This document shows positions 7,928 to 14,472 of a stretch of 14,472 bases of DNA, piece by piece. The notes below the pieces were generated by a model that saw only the letters and a program-made list of their open reading frames with translations, searched no databases and was not told the origin of the DNA. A program made the translations under genes and the position numbers. The DNA lies in contig RFHX01000144.1 of NCBI GenBank assembly GCA_003695725.1, positions 1 to 14,472 of the forward strand, given 5' to 3'. Positions within the stretch are counted from its first letter, which is position 1; each line of letters starts with the position of its first letter. The stretch is from Candidatus Schekmanbacteria bacterium (GTDB taxonomy: Bacteria > Schekmanbacteria > GWA2-38-11 > J061).

Positions 7928-7982
7928 TAAATTCTTGCCGGGAATGTTCTGTTTTTCTTTTTTGCAGAGAGTTCATTTTTAA

Positions 7983-8975
7983 ATGTTTTACAAATATTAT
8001 TCAATTTTTGGAGTCAATGTAAGAATAGAAGCTGAGACCGAAGCGATAATTAGAATAGCTGATAAGTGTATCGGATATTTCGAAATTCAAGAAGACGATG
8101 GCAAGTCTGATATTTCGTTCAAAATACTTTTTCCTTCAAGAGACTTAATCGAAGAAAGAAAAAAAGCAATAGAGAGCAAGTATTATCTCTTTTCCTTTGA
8201 TAAATTGACAGGATATAGAATAGGGGAAAAACTTATTGTGACTGATGGGGTATCGACTGCCGAGTGTGAAACATCCAAAGGCATTGTAACAATGTTTCTC
8301 GATAAAGGCATACTTCGGCAGGAAAGGTTTTTTGCTTTTGTCTTTTTTTATTTGATACTAATGGAGATGTTGAGATATCGAGGCTTCTATTATGTCCATT
8401 CTTCCTGTATATCGATAGATGGAAAAGCTCTTATTATTCCCGGTGATACAGGCGCAGGAAAAACGACTCTTTGCATTACACTATTGAGGGAGGGGTATAA
8501 ATATCTCTCAGATGACGGAGTTTTATTGAGAAGAGAGGGGGATACTGTTAGAACCTATGCTCTGCCGGGGGAATTCCATATAGACCCATCAATATCGAAG
8601 AGGTTTAAAGAGCTTGAAGATGTAAAATATGGAGAAAAATATGGGGAAGGACCAAAAAGGGCTTTTAGTGCCGATAAATTTTATCCGGGACAGTTTATTC
8701 ATTCTGCTGAGCAGAGATTTATAATTTATCCTGAAATCAAAAATCAACGGGCTTCCAGATTATGCAGGATTTCGCGCGCGAAAGCCCTTGCACTCTTTAT
8801 TCCCCATAGCCTCCTTGTTATGATGGATAGCGATATTGCAGCTGCCCATCTTGATGTTTTAAAAAGAGCTGTTGAAATTTCTGAATGTTTCCGATTAGAA
8901 AGCGGGCAAGACCTCCTTGACAATCCATCAAATGTTGTGAAAATGATTAAGAAAGAATTGATTGGAGCAGATTGA
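7983..8975 (+). CDS. HPr kinase-like P-loop protein
   Basis: The 330-residue protein has a divergent N-terminal half and a C-terminal HPr-kinase/phosphorylase-like domain. Visible motifs are YYVHSSCISIDGKALIIPGD, with H139 where HprK has its conserved histidine, the Walker A loop GDTGAGKT (residues 154-161), and LSDDGVLLRR with D177-D178 at the place of the HprK aspartate pair. The usual HprK N-terminal domain is absent, so this is not the carbon-catabolite regulator. Relatives beside PqqD and B2 genes include kinases that phosphorylate lasso peptide tails and ScmC-like proteins of radical SAM cassettes. The ATG at 7983 is forced by an in-frame TAA at 7980. A weak GAGAG lies 11 bases upstream. 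It ends one base inside the radical SAM start (TGATG), which implies coupled translation. Phosphorylating a peptide or protein is inferred, not shown. Confidence 0.85.
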   Translation: MFYKYYSIFGVNVRIEAETEAIIRIADKCIGYFEIQEDDGKSDISFKILFPSRDLIEERKKAIESKYYLFSFDKLTGYRIGEKLIVTDGVSTAECETSKGIVTMFLDKGILRQERFFAFVFFYLILMEMLRYRGFYYVHSSCISIDGKALIIPGDTGAGKTTLCITLLREGYKYLSDDGVLLRREGDTVRTYALPGEFHIDPSISKRFKELEDVKYGEKYGEGPKRAFSADKFYPGQFIHSAEQRFIIYPEIKNQRASRLCRISRAKALALFIPHSLLVMMDSDIAAAHLDVLKRAVEISECFRLESGQDLLDNPSNVVKMIKKELIGAD

Positions 8976-9985
8976 TGGCTGGAGACATAGGTTTTTTGAC
9001 AGAATTAGGCATAGAATTGACTAACAGATGCAACTTTGTTTGTAAACATTGCCTTCGAGATGAGAACCTGCCAAGAAAAAATATTCCATTCAGGGTAGTC
9101 AAAAAGATTCTCAAAGAAGCAAAAACATATGGAATAAAACATATTGGTTTTACAGGAGGTGAGCCGACTCTTCATCCTAAATTTGATGAAATCTTGGGAG
9201 AAGTCGTAAAAGGCGGTTTTACATACCACTGCGTAACCAATGCATGGAATTTCTTGGAGATGCTTCCTGTTTTTGAAAAGCATGGACTTTCATCTTTAAA
9301 AGGGCTTTCATTTAGCCTCGATAGTCCGCGTGAGGAGGTGCATGATTATCTTAGGAAGAAGGGCTCTTATAAAAGGATAATGCAGGCAGTTAGTGTTTGC
9401 TTTATGAAAAAAATACCCTTTAATCTTCAAATGACAGTTTGTACGAAGAATAAAGACCAGCTTGAAGAGATGGCTTTGCTTGCTTCGAAACTTCAGGCTG
9501 AAAAGTTGTTTTTTGCTTTTATTCAGCCGACTCCGGGCAATGTGGAGGAAGGATTAGTCCCAACTCCAGTTGAGCAATCGAGATTGGCAAGGGAAATAAC
9601 ACGACTTGCAGGTATTTTTTCTATTGGCGTTTTTCTTTCACCCGGCTTTGATATTCCTGAATTGATGTTTCAATGCAGAGCCCTAAATATGACATCTTTA
9701 ACCATTGATTTTATGGGAAATCTTGTCTTTTGCTGCCAATTGTCAGGTTATGCAGGAAGCAATTCTAAAGCAGATATAATAGCAAACCTTGCAGATACAT
9801 CCCTTTTCGATGCCCACAGAATGTTAATAGATAAAATAGCCAAGTTTCAGAAGGATAGGGTTTCAAGAATAGAAAAAAAGAATCTTGGCGATTTGGATAG
9901 ATTCCCCTGTTTCTATTGTGCACGCTATTTTGGAAAGGTAGATTGGCTGCGCAATTATAAAGGAAATGCCTGGAATAAAGAATGA
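8975..9985 (+). CDS. Radical SAM protein with partial SPASM/twitch cysteine set
   Basis: The 336-residue protein is a radical S-adenosylmethionine enzyme. ELTNRCNFVCKHC gives the CxxxCxxC cluster ligands C19, C23 and C26, and GFTGGEPTLHP (residues 58-68) is the SAM-binding GGEP motif. The C-terminal part has C234, then 13 residues, G, four residues and C253-C254, the spacing that opens a SPASM domain, followed by C312-x2-C315. This is too few cysteines for a full SPASM domain and fits a twitch-like single auxiliary cluster. Enzymes of this type make thioether, C-C or epimer changes in peptides or act on small molecules. I chose the ATG at 8975, overlapping the upstream stop by one base with GGAG at 8964-8967; a TTG one codon earlier is less likely. 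It overlaps the B2-like gene by 20 bases. Confidence 0.93.
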   Translation: MAGDIGFLTELGIELTNRCNFVCKHCLRDENLPRKNIPFRVVKKILKEAKTYGIKHIGFTGGEPTLHPKFDEILGEVVKGGFTYHCVTNAWNFLEMLPVFEKHGLSSLKGLSFSLDSPREEVHDYLRKKGSYKRIMQAVSVCFMKKIPFNLQMTVCTKNKDQLEEMALLASKLQAEKLFFAFIQPTPGNVEEGLVPTPVEQSRLAREITRLAGIFSIGVFLSPGFDIPELMFQCRALNMTSLTIDFMGNLVFCCQLSGYAGSNSKADIIANLADTSLFDAHRMLIDKIAKFQKDRVSRIEKKNLGDLDRFPCFYCARYFGKVDWLRNYKGNAWNKE

Positions 9986-10454
9986 GAAGACTCCCAATCG
10001 GATTGTAAGAAGAATTACGGAATTCGTTATCTATTCGAAAATATTTCTTCTTGCAACTATATTGCCTCTTCTTCTTAAAGTGTTAAGCCTTCCATCGGTA
10101 ATGAAAATCTTGACACCTTCTAAGAATAGAAGGCATTGGAGACAATGGAAAGTAGATATTATTGTAAAAGGGACAGATAAAATTCTTGGTATAGGATTTT
10201 TTATTTATCATCCTACCTGTCTAAAAAAGTCCCTTATTCTTTATCATTTTTTGAGAAAGGAAGGTATGGATGTGGCAATTCACTTTGGAGTAAGAAAAAG
10301 AAACGGCACTCTCGATGGACACAGTTGGCTTACGAAAAAGGGGAAAAGGGTGTATGACAATCTTGAAAGTGTAGATGACTTTTTTGTTACCTATTCATAT
10401 CCATCTGATGAATCCTTTGATAAAGCTTCAATCCTTGGCGCGAATAAGAATTAA
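9966..10454 (+). CDS. Lasso-peptide-B2-like transglutaminase-fold protein
   Basis: The 162-residue protein has the layout of lasso peptide biosynthesis B2 proteins (Transglut_core3-like): a basic start, a hydrophobic helix (about residues 24-45), then the cysteine-protease-like core. The core shows YHPTCLKKSLILYHFLRKEG with C85, DGHSWL with H119, and KRVYDN with D131. The Cys-His-Asp order and spacing (34 and 12 residues) match the catalytic triad of McjB-type leader peptidases. In lasso systems B2 cuts off the leader peptide that PqqD-like B1 holds. Its ATG lies inside the radical SAM gene (20-base overlap), so translation is probably coupled. Its 3' end overlaps thiN on the other strand by 27 bases. 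No asparagine-synthetase-like cyclase is nearby, so the product is unlikely to be a standard lasso peptide. Confidence 0.88.
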   Translation: MPGIKNEKTPNRIVRRITEFVIYSKIFLLATILPLLLKVLSLPSVMKILTPSKNRRHWRQWKVDIIVKGTDKILGIGFFIYHPTCLKKSLILYHFLRKEGMDVAIHFGVRKRNGTLDGHSWLTKKGKRVYDNLESVDDFFVTYSYPSDESFDKASILGANKN

Positions 10455-11084
10455 TATTCCTGATTTTATGCTAATTGAAACTTTTCTTCCAACAGCTTCA
10501 TTGCTGATGCCATAAGGCCTTCCGATTTCCATTATTCCGTCATCGAGAGGATATTTGAGCCCTTCCGTCTTTATTCCGGTTACCATTTCACTCATTGGAA
10601 GAAGAGAGATTATTTCTCCTACTTCTGATTCAAAATCACAGTGTGAGGTTATCAAAGTTATGGTATTGTTTTCATCAACGATACTTGCTTTTATGCCTTT
10701 TTTATGGGCTTTGAGCAGAAGATGGATATTTGCCAACATATGGTCGATGCGGCTTCCGGTGCATGCTAAAAAGACTGCTTCAGTTACTTTAAGGGAAATG
10801 GCAAGGTCAAGGGCAAGTTCAGTATCAGATTTGTCCTTATCAGGGCTGTGTCTGATTATTTGGCTTTTATTGAGAATTTCTTTGTTCAGTAAATGATTGT
10901 CTGCGGAGTCAAAGTCGCCAATGATATAATCTGGAATTGTTTCTGCTTCGATGCAGTATTTCAGTCCGCCGTCAGCACAAATCAATATTACATCAGAGCC
11001 AATATAATTCTTGATTGAGGAAATATCCTTCAGAGCACCTGCTGAAATAATCAGAGCTTTTCTTTTTTTAGAGTCCTTCATCAT
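10428..11084 (-). CDS. Thiamine pyrophosphokinase
   Basis: The enzyme transfers pyrophosphate from ATP to thiamine, giving thiamine diphosphate. The 218-residue protein shows the family's main motifs: ICADGGLKY (residues 35-43), IGDFDSAD (55-62), PDKDKSDTELALDLA (81-95) and TGSRIDHMLANIHLL (109-123), followed by the C-terminal substrate-binding beta domain with GLKYPL and GISNEAVG. The call corresponds to the bacterial TPK/ThiN group; I leave the symbol blank because naming varies. It begins inside the 3' end of the PBP1A gene (17-base overlap), so the two are probably co-transcribed. Two adjacent ATGs at 11084 and 11081 are possible starts. Its end overlaps the convergent B2-like gene by 27 bases. 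Confidence 0.95.
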   Translation of the reverse strand: MMKDSKKRKALIISAGALKDISSIKNYIGSDVILICADGGLKYCIEAETIPDYIIGDFDSADNHLLNKEILNKSQIIRHSPDKDKSDTELALDLAISLKVTEAVFLACTGSRIDHMLANIHLLLKAHKKGIKASIVDENNTITLITSHCDFESEVGEIISLLPMSEMVTGIKTEGLKYPLDDGIMEIGRPYGISNEAVGRKVSISIKSGILILIRAKD

Positions 11085-13377
11085 AAATTTTTTCTCTCAA
11101 TTCATCTATGGCTTTTGCTCTTTTGTATTCTTGAGCTGAAGGTTCAGTGCCTTTTATAAAGGCAATTTCAATTGAGCCGGGTTCTCTATTCTTCAATGGT
11201 TCTCCAGTTTTGGGATTTACATTGATTAAAAGAACATTTGCCGGCTTTTTGAAACTGCCGGGCTTTCTATCTTTGTAAAAATTTTGAGCAAAATATTTCC
11301 ACACAGGACCTGCAACGCCTCCTCCTGTTTGCCTTTTCCCCAATGAGATGCTGTTGTCATCATATCCTATATATACTCCTGCTGTAAATTCAGGGGTAAA
11401 ACCGATAAACCAGGCATCCTTGAATTCATTTGTTGTCCCTGTTTTCCCTGCTGAAGGAATTCCTTTTATCCTTGTCCTTCTTGCTGTGCCGCGGCTAACT
11501 ACAAAACTCAAAAGGTTTGTCATTGTATATGCCGTTTCTGGCGAGATTACCTGCTTTTTTTCTTCTATAGCTTTTTCTATGACCTCGCCTCTATTGTTTT
11601 CAATTGAAATAACGGCTGTAGGTTTTATTTTTATGCCAAGATTTGGAAAGACTGTGTAAGCAGAAGTTATATCAAGAAGAGGAACAGATTCTGAGCCAAG
11701 GGCGAGGGATAAATAAGGTTCAAGATTTTCTTTTATTCCCATTTTATGAGCTATAGAAATAACTGGCTTTGTCCCTACCTTCTGCAAAAGTCTTATAGTT
11801 GCAAGATTGCGTGATTCCTGAAGTGCCTGCTGAACTGTAATAAGTCCCTTGAATTTGCCGTCATAATTTTCAGGTTTCCACAAAGTACCGTCAGGCAATT
11901 CAGATGTAAAGGGCAGGTCAAGTATTTTTGTAAGTGCATTTATCTTGCGCGATTCTATTGCAGCCGTGTAGATGAACGGCTTGAAAGCCGAACCGGGCTG
12001 TCTTTTTGCCTGAAATGCCCTATTGAATTGGCTGAGGAGAAAGTTTCTTCCTCCCACCATTGCCTTTATATGTCCGGTGGAATTCTCTATGACAACAATT
12101 GCTCCATTTACTTCATCATAGTTTTCAAGGTTTAGAATGTAGTTTCCATCCTTGGATATGCTCTTTAAACTCACAAATACACAATCACCGGGTGTAAAGA
12201 AGGATTGGGGGTTGTCTATTTTTGCCCATTTCATCGAAGATGGAGGGATATATCCTGATACTTTGCCGATTGATACCTCTATGGTACCATTATTCTCGAC
12301 TTCTTTTATTTTAGCGCAGTAAGTAATATCTTTTTCTAATTTTTCAACATCTGAAAAAGCGGAGATATATTCATCTTTTTTATCTTCGGGCACTTTGCTG
12401 AAAGGTTTTCTTCTTGAATATTCCATAAGCCCGCGGTTGAGGGCTTTCCTTGCATAGTCTTGGAGCTTTAAATCAAGAGTTGTTTTAATTTTCAATCCTT
12501 CCTTATATAGGGCTTTTGTGCCAAATTTGTTTTCTATGTATCTTCTTACATATTCCGAAAAATATGGAGCTTTGCTTACTTTTGATAAACCGGGATTGAG
12601 TTTTATTGGAGTCTTTATGAGTTTTTCATATTCCTCTCTGCTTATCATCTTTTCTTCAAACATTCTTTTAAGGACATAGTTTCGCCTTTGGCGGGCAAGC
12701 TCGATATTATTGTAGGGCGAATAACGTGAAGGAGCTTTTGGCAATCCTGCAAGGAGAGCGGCTTCCTCTGTGGTAAGGTCTTTGACATGTTTGTTGAAAT
12801 ATACGAAGGAAGCTGTTTCCACACCATAGGCGCCGCTTCCGAAATACAATTGGTTTAGATAAAGTTCGAGGATTTCATCTTTTGTGAATTCTCTTTCTAT
12901 CTGAAATGCAATAAGCGCTTCCTTTATCTTCCTTGAAAGTTTTCTTTCAGGTGTAAGAAACAGGACTTTGGAAAGTTGTTGAGTAATTGTGCTTCCTCCC
13001 TGTGTAACCCTTCCTGCAAAGAGGTTTGATATTGCGGCGCGGGTAATGCCTTTGATATCAATCCCGAAGTGGTTGTAGAAATTGCTGTCTTCAACAGCGA
13101 TTATGGCATTCTTAAGTGATTGAGGAATATCCTTGAAATCAACTATCATTCGCCTCTTTATGTAGAACTCAGCAAAAAGTTCACCATTTGCAGAATATAA
13201 CTGGGCAACTTTATCAGGTTCATATTCCCTTAGCTTTTCTATAGCTGGAAGGTCACGGATATACGAAAAAATGACTCCTCCGATTACGCCAAAGAAAATT
13301 GATACAAGGGCGCATAGAATTAGAAATATAGTCCTAACTTTTGATTCAAGTGAAGATATCTTTTTCTTTTTATCCAT
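11068..13377 (-). CDS. Penicillin-binding protein 1A (class A, bifunctional)
   Basis: The 769-residue protein polymerises lipid II into glycan strands and cross-links the stem peptides at the outer face of the inner membrane. It has a short cytoplasmic start, one membrane helix (about residues 17-39), and a GT51 transglycosylase domain with AVEDSNFYNHFGIDIKG (94-110, catalytic E96) and GGSTITQQLSK (127-137). The transpeptidase domain has SAFK (S463-K466), SRN (522-524) and KTGTTNEFKDAW (645-656). An inserted OB-like region (about 330-425) lies between the two domains, as in PBP1A (MrcA-like) proteins. All catalytic residues are intact. The ATG at 13377 has only a weak A-rich ribosome binding site. 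It is followed by thiamine pyrophosphokinase with a 17-base overlap. Confidence 0.97.
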   Translation of the reverse strand: MDKKKKISSLESKVRTIFLILCALVSIFFGVIGGVIFSYIRDLPAIEKLREYEPDKVAQLYSANGELFAEFYIKRRMIVDFKDIPQSLKNAIIAVEDSNFYNHFGIDIKGITRAAISNLFAGRVTQGGSTITQQLSKVLFLTPERKLSRKIKEALIAFQIEREFTKDEILELYLNQLYFGSGAYGVETASFVYFNKHVKDLTTEEAALLAGLPKAPSRYSPYNNIELARQRRNYVLKRMFEEKMISREEYEKLIKTPIKLNPGLSKVSKAPYFSEYVRRYIENKFGTKALYKEGLKIKTTLDLKLQDYARKALNRGLMEYSRRKPFSKVPEDKKDEYISAFSDVEKLEKDITYCAKIKEVENNGTIEVSIGKVSGYIPPSSMKWAKIDNPQSFFTPGDCVFVSLKSISKDGNYILNLENYDEVNGAIVVIENSTGHIKAMVGGRNFLLSQFNRAFQAKRQPGSAFKPFIYTAAIESRKINALTKILDLPFTSELPDGTLWKPENYDGKFKGLITVQQALQESRNLATIRLLQKVGTKPVISIAHKMGIKENLEPYLSLALGSESVPLLDITSAYTVFPNLGIKIKPTAVISIENNRGEVIEKAIEEKKQVISPETAYTMTNLLSFVVSRGTARRTRIKGIPSAGKTGTTNEFKDAWFIGFTPEFTAGVYIGYDDNSISLGKRQTGGGVAGPVWKYFAQNFYKDRKPGSFKKPANVLLINVNPKTGEPLKNREPGSIEIAFIKGTEPSAQEYKRAKAIDELREKIYDEGL

Positions 13378-13606
13378 CTTTTTTTAAAACTAAGGTCATA
13401 AAATCTACTATAGGTGAGATTCTAAAATAAAGTTATCAGCATTTTTAAATAAATGCCATAAAAAACAGATGCCGGAAGAGATAGCTAAATTTCTTGAACC
13501 AATGCCAGTAGTGAAAAGAAGAAAATTTTTGGATCAGAAGAATACCATAACCCATAAACATACTTTTTTATAAGCCGCTTTTGAGCAACTCTTTGTATGT
13601 AAGGAA
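13378..13606. other. Intergenic region with a small open frame and weak hairpin
   Basis: This 229-base region lies between nifS and the PBP1A gene. A short inverted repeat, GCATTT and AAATGC around TTAAAT, sits at 13439-13456, without a T-tract. On the + strand, against both neighbours, a frame is open from 13418 and has an ATG at 13469 giving 34 residues (starting MPEEIAKFLEPMPVVKRRKF) to TAA at 13571-13573. No Shine-Dalgarno precedes it and I recognise no family. On the - strand, TATAGT at about 13411-13406 could be a -10 box for the PBP1A gene, with a poor -35. Confidence 0.4.
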
Positions 13607-14472
13607 TCAGCCACTCCACAAAGGAGACATACTTCTCAATTTTTCTACAATAGGAGGCAATGTTTCAAGCACATAGTCGATATCTTCAACAGTTGTAAAC
13701 CTTCCAAAACTGAAACGAAGCGAGCTTTGTGCAAATTCTACAGGTGTGTTGATCGCTTTCAGAACATGTGATGGTTCAGTTGAACCCGATGAACAAGCAG
13801 AACCTGTTGATACGGCAATTCCCTTCAGGTCAAGATTTATCAACATTGCTTCACCTTCGACACCTGCAAAGCCGATATTGAGTGTTGTTGGAAGACAGTT
13901 TTTTTCAGGGCTGTTGATTCTCAGCTTTGGTATCTTTTCAAGAAGGCCATTTTTGAGTTTTTCCTTTATTTTTTGAAGGTGTATAGTTTCTGCCTCCATA
14001 TCGCGTATGCTTATTTCACAAGCTTTGCCAAGGGCGACTATTCCTGCTATATTTTCTGTGCCTGCCCTTCTGTTGGTTTCCTGATGGCCTCCGTGAATAA
14101 GGCCATGCATTTTGGTACCCTTCCTGATGTAAATTGCACCAATGCCCTTGGGGGCATAGAGTTTATGCGCTGATAATGAAAGAAGGTCGATATTGTCTCT
14201 TTGGACATCTATGGGAATTTTCCCCAATGTTTGCACTGCATCTGTGTGAAAAATGATCCCGTGTTTTTTGGCAATTTCACCAATAGTGCGAATATCCTGA
14301 ATAGTGCCTATTTCATTGTTGCCGTGCATTATGCTTATAATGGCTGTTTTTTCGGTGATATTTTTTTCCAAATCCTCCGGATCAATCCTGCCGTCTTCGT
14401 CAACAGGGAGATAGGTTACACTATAACCCCTTGTTTCTAAATAATGACAGGTTTCAAGCACTGACGGATGCT
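13607..14472 (-). CDS. Cysteine desulfurase, NifS/IscS type (5' end outside window)
   Basis: This PLP enzyme removes sulfur from cysteine to alanine and hands the persulfide to Fe-S cluster or thio-cofactor assembly. The frame stays open to the window edge, reading HPSVLETCHYLE, so the GTG at 14461 is an internal valine codon and the true start lies outside. About 288 residues are present; the family has about 390. Visible motifs are the MHGNNEIGTIQD cofactor-binding strand, LSAHKLYAPKGIGA with the Schiff-base lysine, GGHQETNRRAGTENIAGIVA, and the catalytic-cysteine loop STGSACSSGSTEPSHVLKAI. The C terminus LRSMSPLWSG is typical. It may serve the radical SAM and ferredoxin-like proteins nearby, but such supply is general in the cell. 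The 229-base gap to the PBP1A gene suggests separate transcription. Confidence 0.97.
   Translation of the reverse strand, partial: HPSVLETCHYLETRGYSVTYLPVDEDGRIDPEDLEKNITEKTAIISIMHGNNEIGTIQDIRTIGEIAKKHGIIFHTDAVQTLGKIPIDVQRDNIDLLSLSAHKLYAPKGIGAIYIRKGTKMHGLIHGGHQETNRRAGTENIAGIVALGKACEISIRDMEAETIHLQKIKEKLKNGLLEKIPKLRINSPEKNCLPTTLNIGFAGVEGEAMLINLDLKGIAVSTGSACSSGSTEPSHVLKAINTPVEFAQSSLRFSFGRFTTVEDIDYVLETLPPIVEKLRSMSPLWSG

Noticed and set aside
8972-8974. TTG as start of the radical SAM gene
   Set aside because: The ATG one codon later has GGAG at a suitable 7-base distance and gives the common TGATG coupling with the upstream stop.
7983-8975. True HPr kinase/phosphorylase of carbon catabolite control
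   Set aside because: The HprK N-terminal domain and typical neighbours are missing, while PqqD, radical SAM and B2 neighbours point to a tailoring role.
13439-13456. Hairpin GCATTT/AAATGC as an intrinsic terminator for nifS
   Set aside because: The stem has six base pairs, is AT-rich and is not followed by a T-tract on the relevant strand; it also lies about 150 bases past the nifS stop.
14459-14461. GTG as start of the cysteine desulfurase gene
   Set aside because: The frame continues upstream to the window edge with the family-typical HPSVLET sequence, so this is an internal valine codon of a truncated gene.

Overview
The window is a stretch of AT-rich bacterial chromosome, packed mostly with core genes. 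It has single-copy housekeeping genes, short or negative gene spacing, ATG starts with recognisable Shine-Dalgarno sequences, a bacterial GyrA with a GyrA box, and a bifunctional class A penicillin-binding protein. I see no insertion sequence, integrase, rRNA, tRNA or CRISPR array. The anaerobe-like Fe-S oxidoreductase, M29-type aminopeptidase and PqqD/HPr-kinase-like/radical SAM/B2 group suggest an uncultured, low-GC, Gram-negative-type lineage (deltaproteobacterial, Nitrospirota-like or a candidate phylum). That placement is inference and is not secure.

Layout. (1) 24-2456, + strand: gyrA, complete, with a strong Shine-Dalgarno. (2) 7365 down to 2626, - strand: a tightly spaced run of seven genes: M29-type aminopeptidase, GlcF/LutA-like Fe-S oxidoreductase, rsmD, coaD, HIT protein, a 97-residue conserved-looking unknown, and a LEA14/WHy-like putative lipoprotein. 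Its end converges on gyrA. (3) 7366-7642: a divergent intergenic region with a candidate promoter in each direction. (4) 7643-10454, + strand: a four-gene cassette of PqqD-like protein, HPr-kinase-like ATPase, radical SAM protein with a partial SPASM/twitch cysteine set, and a lasso-peptide-B2-like transglutaminase-fold protein. The last three genes overlap or touch. (5) 14472 down to 10428, - strand: a 5'-truncated nifS/iscS-type cysteine desulfurase, a 229-base gap, a PBP1A-type murein synthase and thiamine pyrophosphokinase. The pyrophosphokinase gene ends inside the 3' end of the B2-like gene.

The most interesting part is the four-gene cassette. A PqqD-type peptide-binding domain, an HPr-kinase-like enzyme and a B2-type cysteine-protease fold are the pieces known from lasso peptide and related RiPP systems. 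Here a radical SAM enzyme sits where the asparagine-synthetase-like macrolactam cyclase would be expected, and no convincing precursor gene is present. This suggests a peptide- or protein-modifying system whose substrate is encoded elsewhere or is extremely short. The other genes cover unrelated core tasks: DNA supercoiling, CoA synthesis, 16S rRNA methylation, peptidoglycan synthesis, thiamine diphosphate synthesis and Fe-S/sulfur supply. The sulfur supply could serve the [4Fe-4S] enzymes here, but that link is only contextual.
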